From Paracentrotus lividus (taxonomy: Eukaryota > Echinodermata > Echinoidea > Camarodonta > Echinidae): a DNA stretch of 64,000 bases. Below the pieces are notes generated by a model. It worked only from the letters and a program-made list of their open reading frames with translations, did not search any database and was not told the DNA's origin. Where the stretch lies: contig CALNVZ010003429.1 of the NCBI GenBank assembly GCA_940671915.1, positions 20,863,930 to 20,927,929 of the forward strand. Direction: 5' to 3'. Each line of letters begins with the position of its first letter. Positions within the stretch are counted from its first letter, which is position 1. A program made the translations under genes and the position numbers. Shown piece by piece: positions 11,822-22,760 of the stretch.

Positions 11822-12380
11822 GGGAGTTTTCGGATTGTGACGATGTGCCGCCTCAATGAGGTTGAGAGGTATAAAAAATGAAGGCTTTTAACAGGGTTAT
11901 ATTAATGGTGGTATCTCACTTCGCGGAGACGTCTCGGAGACAGTTTTCAAAAACTGTCTCAAAGCAGTTTCAAAGAACCGTCTCAAAGTAGTTTCCGCGA
12001 CTCATGAAACGTCGCTGGGAATGAGGAGACGTCTCCGTGACGTCTCTGCGACAAGTTTAACAACCATCCCCAAGTAGTTTCAAAACCGTCTCAAAGTAGC
12101 CCAAAATCCGTCTCAAAGAATTTTCAAAGTAGTTTCCGCGAAGTGAGATACCACCATCAGAGGTGGTTTCTTTACGCGTGACGCACAACGCCTCTTGTCC
12201 GTCGACAGGCTATTGGCATGATTGGAGAACTTAAGATGACTTGTCTCAGTTTATAACTACGAATTCGTCACCACAGAAAAGATCAGTGGGCGTCACGCGT
12301 GGACAAACAATCCTTAGTATTATAACTATTTGTCAAAACGTTCCATCCTTTACCTCTCACAAATGGAAAACCCCCAATGT
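11822..12380. mobile_element. ACGCGTGAC-family element, copy 1, split by an insertion
   Basis: The left part (GAGTTTTCGGATTGTGACGA, GATGTGCCGCCTCAATGAGG) and the right part (TTTCTTTACGCGTGACGC and following) both have counterparts at 49440-49855 and 53165-53555. The GGTGGTATCTCA element at 11905-12157 separates the two parts here and is absent from the copy near 49530, so it inserted later. The right border is approximate. Confidence 0.55.
11905..12157. mobile_element. GGTGGTATCTCA-type inverted-repeat element, copy 2
   Basis: Ends ATGGTGGTATCTCACTTCGC / GCGAAGTGAGATACCACCAT are nearly perfect inverted repeats for more than 20 bases. The interior consists of GAGACGTCTC palindromes and repeated TCTCAAAG/TTTCAAA words. 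There is no open frame. It is the best-preserved copy in the window. Confidence 0.8.
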
Positions 12381-12685
12381 CTTCTTCGTTCACCGCTGCC
12401 TCATTTCAAAAGAAGATGTCAATTTTTATTGATGATGACAATGATAAGCAGAGAATAGAAAAAGAATACAATGCGAATTTCATGACACGTACGCCAAGTA
12501 AATTGAGCGTGAGCAAAAGGAAATCGATGAACTATGATTAATCAAAATAAACTGATAACATCATTTCTAAAATGTGTCGACTTGGAAGTAACTGATATAC
12601 ACAATTTATCGAATTGAAAGGAGGAAGAGGAGGAGTATTAGGTTTTGACGGACGTGTATCAATCAGATATGATTATTTACGTTTG

Positions 12686-12810
12686 GGACCGACCTTTAAC
12701 GTCACCATCCGAGAGACGTGACTGGGTTTCGAACCGGGGTCCGCTCCATATCAGTTTGTAGGCTGATTCAGAGAGTTGACAATGAGCATTACCGCTCTAC
12801 CAACTCCTGA
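12686..12810 (-). mobile_element. tRNA-derived SINE head
   Basis: On the minus strand GTTGGTAGAGCGGT (12791-12804) is an A box and GGTTCGAAACC (12725-12735) a near-consensus B box. The segment downstream of the B box continues as non-tRNA sequence (ACGTCTCTCGGATGGTGACG). The spacing between the boxes is longer than in a tRNA, so this is a SINE promoter head and not a tRNA gene. Confidence 0.6.
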
Positions 12811-14950
12811 AAGATTTTCGTCGATTTAAAAACTGGTGATGGGGCTTTAGAAAATATTTAAGAGATATCAATTTGATGAGGGTTTATTTTTTTTCATTAT
12901 TATCATTTTTGTTAGATAATGCTATTGGCGTGCTTTAAAAGATTGTCATGACCGAGATTCCTCCAAAATCATGGCATATTTGATTACATAACTTGGCATG
13001 AAAATAATGTCATTCAATTCTATTTAAGAACATAAAGTAAAAACATACCTGCTGCGATGATGTCATGTCTTTTTATTAACAAACTGGGTGACCCATAATA
13101 CAACATGATTTGGGACGGTAACGTGATTTTAGATTTTCATGACATGTATGTTGTTAATTTGTGTGTTAAAGTGTTCAAATGGACGTGGATAGCAAACATT
13201 TGAAACGTAAGATACAGTAATGAACGTTCACAATTTTAGGCAATAGAGACATCGACTAAAACTTTGCGACAGCTCTTTAAAAAAGCTCTCTAATGGCTTA
13301 TTTAAACATTTTCCGTAAAATTGCCTTTTTATCAGGAAAATTATTTCATGGAATGGTATTCAGACATTTGTGTTTTGCCATACGTGTGTCGTATGTTCAA
13401 GAAAGAGGTGAAAATATAGGACACACCTTTTGAGAACATTACACAGCACGGGAAATCACCGAGGCAAATGACGTCACAGATATTCCATAATCATAATCAT
13501 TGCGTGTTAAATCGTTTATTTCTTTTCTTCTTCTTTTTTTTTTTTTTTTTTTTTTTCCTTTCATTTTTAGGAAAAGGAGGAGAATCCCCAAAAGCAAAAT
13601 GCTTGGTTGGTTCACCTCAATCATGAATCCAACTATTGAATCGGATTTTCCGTTTTTCTCTCATTATTATTATTTTTTTTTCTTCTTCTTCTTCTTCTTC
13701 TATAAAAACCAATGTAACTACCAGGGTAGACTTCCCCTTTAAAATTAATTTGATCGGGGTGAGAGGAATAGGGATCATCATTGTCGAAGTTTCGGTTTGG
13801 AAATAGACAATGGAAATGACGATTTATGAAGCAGGCGTTGTTGGGTGTTGAAGTAATTACAGCATCGAAACCAATTTAAACACGCGTTGATATTTTACCA
13901 GGAACATCTTAATTTGAACATGAATATCGCGTGGCTTTTATGATACACTGGATTTTTTTTTTTTTATTATTCTTTTTTTTTTATAAGGACAAGACAATTT
14001 GCCAACTAATTATTGTAGGATCCTTCTCCTGGCCTGCAAACTTGTAAACGAAAAGTTCCCACGCTAACTGCGAATTATTTTATAACTTTCAAAAAAATAA
14101 ATCTAAACAATAAGTCTGTTAACAAAAATGAAATGCAATTATATTTTGTTGTGTGTTTTTCCCCCATCATCCGTTGTACATTTCTTGCGAACCATACCCC
14201 CCACACCCCCCCCCGCCCCAAAAAAAAAAATGATATTGATTATAATTCTGAAGGGTGTCTGGTTTTTATCACTGACTGATGGATAACTTGTTTGTTCTGA
14301 TGATGATGGTCAGTACCAGGGGTCGTTTTATTTTTCTATTTTATTTTTTTGTTTACGTCTTTAAACATAAATCATGAGACATTTAGAATGTATGTTTTAC
14401 ATTAAAATAAATTACATTTATTTGACCGTTGTCAAAACAAATAGTCATGAAAAGGGAAATACTTGTATAATATCATCATCTCATCAATACATCATTCATA
14501 TCATAGACGTAATAGGGAATATTAGGGGATGTAGTAAAAGTCAGAGTCAGGAATTGTACTGATTTAACATTTAATACCAGATAAGCACGCTATTCCGATA
14601 AATAATGAAAAATAGAATAGGCTTCCAACAAAACTGTGACTTTACAAAAGATTTTATATATCCGCAGTTTGGCTTATTAATGAGCATCTGCACATTGAGG
14701 TTAACAATTTTACTCCACATTAATAGATCTAGATAAAATCTTTCAACCATCTGACCATGTAGAATAACTCTCTTGGGAATTTGACTCATTCTGAATAGCG
14801 CCAGCTCGGGAAAAGAATGTGTAATGTTTTGTTAATTTGTGTGGAAACATAAACTAACTGTTTCCGAGCCACAAGACCAGAATGGCATTTTGACATTGAC
14901 ATAATTTCCTTCCACCAGATTTCATGAAGACAAACGTTCACGTTGTGGTT
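12811..14950. other. long non-coding stretch
   Basis: No gene is seen. T-runs and CTT repeats lie near 13520-13560 and 13670-13700, a T-rich stretch near 13950-13982, and a C-run followed by an A-run at 14200-14230. The segment ending ACTTCCCCTTTAAAA at about 13742 resembles the end of the foldback element at 11181-11771. Confidence 0.5.
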
Positions 14951-15245
14951 CTTCAACCCCCCCCCCCCCCCGCCCCCTCAATTGCTTTATTTATTCATTC
15001 ATTGTTTATTTATTTGTTTATTTATTTACTTTATTATTATTATTATTATTTGTTTATTTATTTATTTATTTATTCATTTATTTGTTCATTCATTTATTTC
15101 TTCATTCATTTATTTATTTACTTATTTAATTATTTGTTTGTTTATTTATATTGTTATTATTTATTTATTTTTTTTTTATTATTATTTATTTATCTATTTA
15201 TTCATTTAATTATTTATCTATTCATTCATTCATTCCTTCATTAAT
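14951..15245. repeat. C-run followed by (ATTT)n/(ATTC)n tract
   Basis: A run of C (14958-14971) leads into almost 250 bases of TTTA/TTCA tetranucleotides with short (ATT)n. Open frames in two phases are microsatellite artefacts. Confidence 0.9.
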
Positions 15246-16321
15246 TCATTAATGTTAACCAATATTAATGCCAACTGAAAGTGAAGTGAGTCAGTAATTG
15301 CGTTGGACGTAATGCCAACATTTACGTGCAGGTTTATCACAAAAGATAATTTGAATTCGACTAAGCCTTGAAGGGGGACTTTTAAAACTTTTTTTTAAAT
15401 TTAAATGTTAATGTATGAATATGTAGATAATTTTAGTTACCAACCGCAATTTTGGTGAAAAGTAGGCCTACTTTTAGTTTCAGAGATGTTTGTCCGTCTT
15501 AACATCTCTCCCTTTTTAACGTGATAATTTATTTTTTAATATTTCAATGAAACTTGTTAGGGTTCTCCTCCCATCTCCCAGGGCTTGCCGACCCGTGATG
15601 AGTCATTAAAATGGTATTGCTCATAAGCACGGTAAGCGCGTTTTATGTAGTCCAGATAAAAAGATTACGTTTCAAAGTTTTTAAAGTCCGTATTGACCTC
15701 ATTTTACTCGATTATTTACAGCGTCTTCTCTTTAAATGAAATTTGTTCCCAATACTCTTACCGGGCATGAGTCATGATGTTACTCAATTATTGACTTGCC
15801 CTTCGAGGTCATTGTTAACAGTTTTATGACTTTGGTTTGGAAGTGTAAAGAACCCATTAAGTCGCCTAATAGAATTAAGTCCATTTTGCATTTGAAGGAC
15901 CAGTATTGTTTCGAAAACTTTATGTATTCCTCTTTTTAAAGCTAGATGATAATACTTTTAAAGTAAATGGAGGGAAAAGTAATAAAAGTGATGGGTAAAA
16001 CTTTTCTTTGTTATATTCTTTTTCCACCTTCTTATTTTTCAAAGCAGAGTAGGTCGTGATGAAAATTGGTCCCTTGCCATTGATTAGTGATGTAAAGCCT
16101 TCCCTTCATAAAGTCATGTCAAACATCATGGATGTTCCCTCCTTCTTTGGTATTTAACAAAAATATTCAAGAATCATGAAGACCAAAATGTATTTTTTTA
16201 ATTGTTTGAATGTTAAGTATAATAATGTTTTCATCCATTACTCTTATATTACCATGACTTATCTATTTCAGTTCGTTAGTCCTAAGGTTCATTGGTTCAC
16301 CTTTAAGGCTTGATAGTAGGG
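15246..16321. other. non-coding, nothing recognised
   Basis: Ordinary AT-rich sequence without recognisable exons, RNA genes or repeat ends. Confidence 0.45.
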
Positions 16322-16458
16322 NNNNNNNNNNNNNNNNNNNNNNNNNNNNNNNNNNNNNNNNNNNNNNNNNNNNNNNNNNNNNNNNNNNNNNNNNNNNNNN
16401 NNNNNNNNNNNNNNNNNNNNNNNNNNNNNNNNNNNNNNNNNNNNNNNNNNNNNNNNNN
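16322..16458. other. assembly gap (137 N)
   Basis: A run of N. It abuts a T-rich low-complexity tract (16459-16498), so the gap probably lies in a repeat that could not be assembled. Confidence 0.99.
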
Positions 16459-16540
16459 TTTTATTTTTTTTGTTTATTTATTTTTATTTTTTTTTTTGGC
16501 TCATCAAACCTTTGGAACATCGAGATCCCAACGATTACTT

Positions 16541-16803
16541 AGGGTGCTATCTCACTTCGCGGAGACTTCTCCGCGACAGAATAGAATTTTCGTCTCCGGG
16601 ACGGATAAATAGTATTAGAGACGTCTCCGAGACGTCTCTCGGAGACGTCTCCTGAAATTTCGGAAACGGATTTTTGTTTTCATAAATTGTCGCGGAGACG
16701 TCTCGGAGACGTCTCGGAGACGTCTCTAATACTATTTATCCGTCGCGGAGACGAAATTTCTATTCTGTCGCGGAGACGTCTCCGTGAAGTGAGATAGCAC
16801 CCT
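16541..16803. mobile_element. GGTGGTATCTCA-type element, copy 3, near-perfect palindrome
   Basis: Ends AGGGTGCTATCTCACTTCGC and its complement at 16784-16803 (one base differs), with TTA on both outer sides. The arms pair over most of their length (CGACAGAATAGAA / TTCTATTCTGTCG, CGGATAAATAGTATTAGAG / CTCTAATACTATTTATCCG). The centre carries tandem GAGACGTCTCG units. The element could fold into one long hairpin. Confidence 0.85.
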
Positions 16804-16953
16804 TAGGGTGCCTCCTGAATTTCGGAGACGGATTTTTTTTTCATAAATTTTCGCAGAGACGTCTCGGAGACATCTCTAATACTATTTATCCGTCGCGGAG
16901 ACGAAATTTCTGTTCTGTCGCGGGGACGTCTCCGCGAAGTGAGATACCACCCT
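16804..16953. mobile_element. half copy of the same family
   Basis: It matches the right half of the preceding element (from GAATTTCGGAGACGGATTTT to AAGTGAGATACCACCCT) but lacks the left arm. It abuts the preceding and following copies, making a three-member array. Confidence 0.75.
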
Positions 16954-16954
16954 A

Positions 16955-17108
16955 ATGGTGGTATCTCCTTGCCATGAGACTAGTTTAGGTTGGGTTTGAG
17001 ACGGTTTTTAAACAAGTCGCAGAAACATCCTGAGACGTCTCTGCTACTAGTTTCGAAAACATCTCAATCCCTCTCAAACCCATCTAATGGCAAATGAGAT
17101 ACCACCAT
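16955..17108. mobile_element. GGTGGTATCTCA-type element, copy 4 (short)
   Basis: Ends ATGGTGGTATCTC / GAGATACCACCAT. The interior is shorter and more diverged, with TTTGAGACGG and CATCTCAATCC words. It directly follows the half copy. Confidence 0.75.
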
Positions 17109-19880
17109 AAAGGAGAAAACAAATTTAAACTATTCTATAGGGCACTCCCCTTTGACCTCATTTTAATTTAACACAATGATGCGCCAATTTCTTCCAGGGC
17201 TACGGTAGTGATACTAATTTTAGCTTTGTCATTGCTCTTGGCGAGTCATTAAATTACAGGAGAATATAAAATATAACAAAAATCAGCCGACCTGACATCA
17301 TAAACTCTTAACCAATCCTTAAACGATACAATATGTTGCCATGGGAACTGTCCTGCCAATTATACAACATGTCCTGTACATGATTGGGATGCAAGAGGGA
17401 ATAATTTCACTTGGCGCGGTTTGGAAGCACTTGTCGTCTGCCTGGGTTTAGCCGTTGTTAGATAGTTTGTGATGTGGGGGGGGGGCTTTATTTCATTAAA
17501 ATGTAGTTGATACTAAGAATTACAGTTGTATTAAATAATTTAGAAAATATATGCTGTAACACCAGTTTTATTTGATCTTCTTAAATAAACATGATAAAAG
17601 AGTCATAAATTAAAACATCTATGACTCTTTTTGCAGTATAATAAATACATTCGAGTGAAGCAAGTTCACAATCATGGCAATATCTATATTCTTATTCTTT
17701 ATTAATATAATTTTTTTTTTTTAATTGACTTGCTTTTTACGAAAGTTATCAACATTTCTTTAACGTTCTTTTGTTTTATTGATCACCAGGATTTAGTCGA
17801 GGTAGGGCGTGGGGGTTGAATCAAAAAGTAATATTTTTTAAAGCTTTGGTTTATTACATTTTTTCTCAACGGGAGGGGGTGCTTGGTCAAAAAGTAGTGC
17901 CGTTTTATTTATGACGAATCGTTTCAATTTTGGGAGCCTTTTTTGGGCCCGGTGCCTCTTCAGGTCCCACCCCATGCACACCGCAGATCGGGTCTACAAA
18001 ATATATACGCCACTGGACTTGTATAAAAGTGCTAGATAATGGTTGATCTTCAATGAATCAGTTGGTTTAAGGGACACTTAATTAATCAAGTAAGTCATCA
18101 AGGATAATACAATGTGTAGATTAATACTTCCCATCCTTGCTTCTGACAATATACACCTGAAAAAGGTATTATAGCAGGTATTCTAAATAAAATCCAATAT
18201 TCATCGTAATAACATGATGACAACAGTATTGGCATGAAGTTATCTTACAGGTTGATATGAATATATAAATACTTCGAATAAATATAAAATATGTAGGTGT
18301 ATCTATTCAAAGTATTTTTAATAAATAATTAGTTACTGCAGTTATAGGATGCGACAGCTTTGGTTTTGTTTTTGTTCTTTTCGCCTTGTTCTGTTTTGCC
18401 TTGTTTCACTATTTTTTTGTTGTTGTTTGTTTGTTCTTTGATAAACGCTATATCCCGTGTTAAATGTGAATTGTGGTCGATGAATAAAATGTCTAAGCTA
18501 AGATATAAACTCATTCTATAATATATCATGTATATAATTATGGATATGCGAAGAACTTATACGAAACCATACATACAGCTTTTTGGCACATTCCACTTTG
18601 TTGGAAAAAGTTGTTACTCTCTGTTTAATCATGTTAATGTTAGACTAAATACCAGATAATCTTTATAATGGCGCCTTCTCGGATCACCCGTCAAATCAGA
18701 CACAGTACAGGCTTCAAATCCGTCAATTTTCATCAACAAGCAATATTTTTTTAAATCATTCTAAATGTTTCATACTTCTGGGGTAGACAACTTTGAATAT
18801 TAAAGTTTAGATTTGTCAAAAACATGCCATTGAAAGAAATGTTCGAAACTGGGTTTTCTTTTATTTTTACCGAACATATAATGTTATAAATAGTATGTCA
18901 TGCTACAAGAACTATATGTTTACCAATATCAAACAATTAATTATATTTGACTTTTCTACGCACTTTGTATAGTTTATTTATGAATGTTCAAGAGATATTG
19001 GTTTTTCTGCAATGATTTTCTGTATGATTAAAAGTCAATTAAAAGTTGAAATAGGGAAGGGAAACACAAAGCAAGCATATATATTTTCTTTATGAAAATG
19101 AAAACTTTCGCAGTGCAAATTTATTGGGAAAGGCGTTATCAGGGGTACTGTAATTTTTGTCTGTCGACCGAGTTCTATTTGTTACGTTCAAGAAAAAGTA
19201 TGTATATAGTTTTTGTTCTAAATTTTCACATAATTATATATAATTAATTATATAAACTACAAAAAAAAATAGGTTAACCTTGAGAGAATTTTACTTTGAA
19301 TACCTGGAGAAGGTGAAAGTTCGACACTGCCTTTAAATCATGATTACTCATGGGAGATATACCCCCCCCCCCCCCCCCCCTCCTCCTGAGTAGAATATAG
19401 GCCGTAAAATAACTTTGAAAAGAAGTTGTTCCTCCAGATGAAAATAGGATAACAATTGGTATCATTACGTTGAGAGGGCTTAACCGGATAATAGCTAGAA
19501 ATACTCCCCTGTTGTCAGTTAACCACCGACAGAAAAAAAAGAGAGAAACCTCTTTGAACAAAGATTCTTGTAAGAGGGGGATAAGAAGAAGTAATAGTGG
19601 TCCAAATCAGGGAGGCAATTTAGACATAACGCTTGTAAAAGGGGATTTATTTCACAACTTTTATTATGCGACGGGTTTTTATTGAGTGCGATTTTTGAAG
19701 AAGGGAGTTTTGTCTGGATATCGTCTTGGAGGGTTTAAATTGGTGCCGATATTATTGTGGTCTTGGTCAAAATGTGACCCTGTTATTGGCCTCTTTTTGT
19801 TGCTAAAATAAGCTCTGTCTTTAGAACCCTAGTTCTCACCCCTGCGGCCCGCCTTCCACCCTTTCCCTTTCCTTTCTTTT
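17109..19880. other. long non-coding stretch
   Basis: No gene is seen. Short homopolymers occur (G-run 17476-17484, T-run 17711-17722, C-run 19362-19380). Small open frames have no domain, splice context or signal peptide. Confidence 0.5.
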
Positions 19881-19882
19881 CC

Positions 19883-19883
<1 letters not shown>

Positions 19884-19946
<63 letters not shown>

Positions 19947-19948
19947 CC
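19884..19948. repeat. (TC)n microsatellite
   Basis: Uninterrupted CT dinucleotides for about 57 bases, then CCCTCCCTTCC. Confidence 0.95.
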
Positions 19949-20499
19949 TTCCTTCCCTTGAAAATTTCCGATTTCTTTCATAACTTATATTTGTCTGAAT
20001 TATGCCAAATACAAATTGTAAGATATAATTCATATTGCTTTTGAATTAATTGACACCATTTCCGAACAGTATTTATTCTTGGTATTTTTGTTTTGTTTGT
20101 TTTGTTTATTTGTGTGTTTGTTTTTTTTTCTTCTTTCGATCTTGCTCTCAACTGGACAATACTTCGGATATGTTTTAAAAATTATTAGGATTATAGTTCT
20201 ACATATGACCATAACCTGATTAGGACCAGTATTCAAAGTTCTTTACACTATGAAATTATTAACTTTCTCACGTAATAGACAATGGCGAAGCGGAACATGG
20301 TGATTATAAACCGTGGTAGAGACACGAGCACTCCCTGTTCTCGATTAGAACGGACCCGTGTCCAATTAAATCCTGGCACCTTTAACTGATGAAGATGAGT
20401 AGCATGTGAAGTAAATTATTCTGGTTTAGGAAAGATGACCAAGTATATGAGTATCAAAACTGACCGGTTCAGTGTGTTTTAAAGGGATATGGAGTTGTA

Positions 20500-20850
20500 C
20501 CGAAGAACAAGCTAATTGATTTCTGATGGTACCCCCTATATACATTTGAATTTGCAATACCGTTTTGTGCGGTCACCGGCAACGGAGTCACCGACCTTTT
20601 TTTCAAGCTTGGAAAGCTCGTACGGACGAGGAGACAGCAGAATTCTCTAAATACGTGCAAAAAAACACTAATTAATATGAAAAATTATGAAAAACAAGCT
20701 ATTCACATTATGGTCGCTTTACCGATATTTCAATATGCAACATCGTCTTGTGCGGTCAACGGCAACGGAGTCGCTTTTTTTTTTTTTTTTAAGTTTAGAA
20801 TTGGCGTACGCACGATGAGAGAATAGAGTTTTCTTGATATGCGCATATAC
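20500..20850. repeat. diverged direct duplication of about 150 bases
   Basis: The segments 20500-20655 and 20695-20850 share the order AACAAGCTA, TTTGCAATACCGTTTTGTGC / ATGCAACATCGTCTTGTGCG, GGTCA, CGGCAACGGAGTC, a T-run, AAGCTTGGAAAGCTCGTACG / AAGTTTAGAATTGGCGTACG, GAGACAGCAGAATTCTC / GAGAGAATAGAGTTTTC. They are tandem copies of an unidentified sequence. No coding potential is seen. Confidence 0.65.
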
Positions 20851-22575
20851 CACGATAATATGAGGGGGAAACTCTGTTAATTAACAACCCCTCAAAGTTT
20901 AGTGTCGGCAAAATGATTGTGTATGTATATAAAATGAATATTTCTTTGCCCATTTTTTTTCAAGATTAATATTAAATACGGGTGTCACGCATTATTTTTC
21001 CTTTTCTGGTCCGATAACTGTAATTGCATTTCATACACGGCATTGATAACACATATAATGTTAAATGCCATGATCTTAAATAGTCAGCTGTAATATTTAA
21101 AGATATGAAGGATCCCTTTAAAATGAATTTATTTGAAGACTTGGCCAAAGACATTTCGCACCACGCGATACTTCAGGGAAATTGGCGGAAGCGTTTCGAT
21201 GTCTCGGCAATTTACAAAACAACGCGCGAAGGGCATTTACAAATCTTTAACCGATGGACACTAAATTCAAACCAGTGAGATATGTTTAAATTTAATTTTA
21301 TTAGTGGGCATTATGCATATCTTATACGATGACAACTGAATAGGTAAATATGAGATTCGGGCACGAAGAATGAGCAAAACCGGATCACAAAGATATATGA
21401 GGTAATGGCGAAATGTCCATTTCTCTTCGGAAGAGGGCTATTAAAGCTTTTTTTTTTTTTTTTTTTTTTTTTATTATTGTTTTCATTTTTTCTTTATTAA
21501 TTTAACTTTGGAGTAGCGAGACGAAGCGCAAGTGAAAAAAAAATACGCCGTGTTTTATGAAATACGCGACTTGGTCATTGCCCAACTGCAAATATTCAAA
21601 TATTTTCAAAAAAGGGGGGGGGTGAAGCACCATATTTCATTTAAAAGGGTGGGGTGCACCCCTTGAGCCTCAAAAAATTTGCTACGCTGGAAATGAGCGT
21701 GCCCCGATTTTATTTTCATCTTTTTGAAGAGGTGGTTTTAGCTGTAAATGTCGCTTTGTCACTTGAGATGCGTGGATGTGTTTTCAAATCGAGGCTTTAA
21801 ATTAATACGAGATTGGGCAAGGTTGAAATGTGTATAGTGAACTAAATCAATTTTGAATTTCATCCAGCTAGAATGACTGACTCACAGAGCAGAAACGTCG
21901 CCATTCGTTATGGCGTAGAAACAACCCAAATCCCCATGTCACTTAAAGTTGAATTTGAGGGTTTGTGGTGAGAAATCATCTCAAGAAAACTTTTTGAGAA
22001 CAATTTCCTCAAACAACATATCTGGCATAACAATCGTAAACGAATATAAGTACACTCGGAAAAGGTGCATGAAAATGTGCTTGTAATAATCGATTATAAC
22101 TCGGTCATACCTTCACTTTTTACAAAATGTTTTGCCTGTTTCGATAATTACTCGTCATTTTCTCTGTTCTTTCAATTCGTGATATTTGGTTGGTTTCTCC
22201 TAGACGTAATTTATTATAAACTGTCTTAAAATTTTCTTCTTTCTAAAAAGATAATCTTTTTCTTCATTCGGGCACTTTTCAACCATTTAAAGGAAAAAAT
22301 CGTCCCCTTTGTTTTCAATGGTAATAATCTGATTGACGGGGGGCGTAATTTTTCCCTGCCTTGCACTCGATCGAACTCTTGTTCATCGAGTCTGCAACTA
22401 ACCCTCGTCTACGTTCTGCTTAATAAGGAGATGAGCTCGAACGCAGGCACAGCCCCCTACACTTCTCGACAACCTACCCCCTTCCCAGTTAAACCTCAGG
22501 AAAGGCCTCGGGCAATATACTTCATCGCTGGTAACTCACTGGTGCCCGATGACAGTCAAGACTGTCTTTCCGAAC
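20851..22575. other. non-coding, nothing recognised
   Basis: No gene is seen. It holds a long T-run at about 21450-21471 and a G-run near 21615. The segment at about 22350-22500 is richer in GC but has no recognisable feature. Confidence 0.45.
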
Positions 22576-22760
22576 TGGGTCGTGTTTCACCAAGTCGTTC
22601 TTAAAGTTACGAAAAGTTACGAACGATTTTACGAACGACTGGAACATGTTCTTGGGTGCTATACTTATCGGATGCTTTATGACTTAGCGCAAGAACTGAT
22701 CACCAGTCGTTTGAAAAGTCATTCGTAACTTACAAACCACTTGGTGAAACACAGCCCTGG
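22576..22760. mobile_element. GTTTCACCAAGT-type MITE, copy 1
   Basis: The left end TGGGTCGTGTTTCACCAAGT and the right end ACTTGGTGAAACACAGCCC form inverted repeats. Inner words TTACGAACGACTGG / CCAGTCGTTTG and AGTTACGAA / TTCGTAACT also pair. A second copy lies at 61020-61197. No open frame. Confidence 0.75.

Noticed and set aside
7675-12810. Possible tRNA genes on the minus strand near 7700 and 12750
   Set aside because: A and B boxes are present but arm pairing and spacing are wrong; read as SINE heads instead.
20469-20660. Short minus-strand frame in the duplicated block
   Set aside because: It is not preserved in the neighbouring copy.
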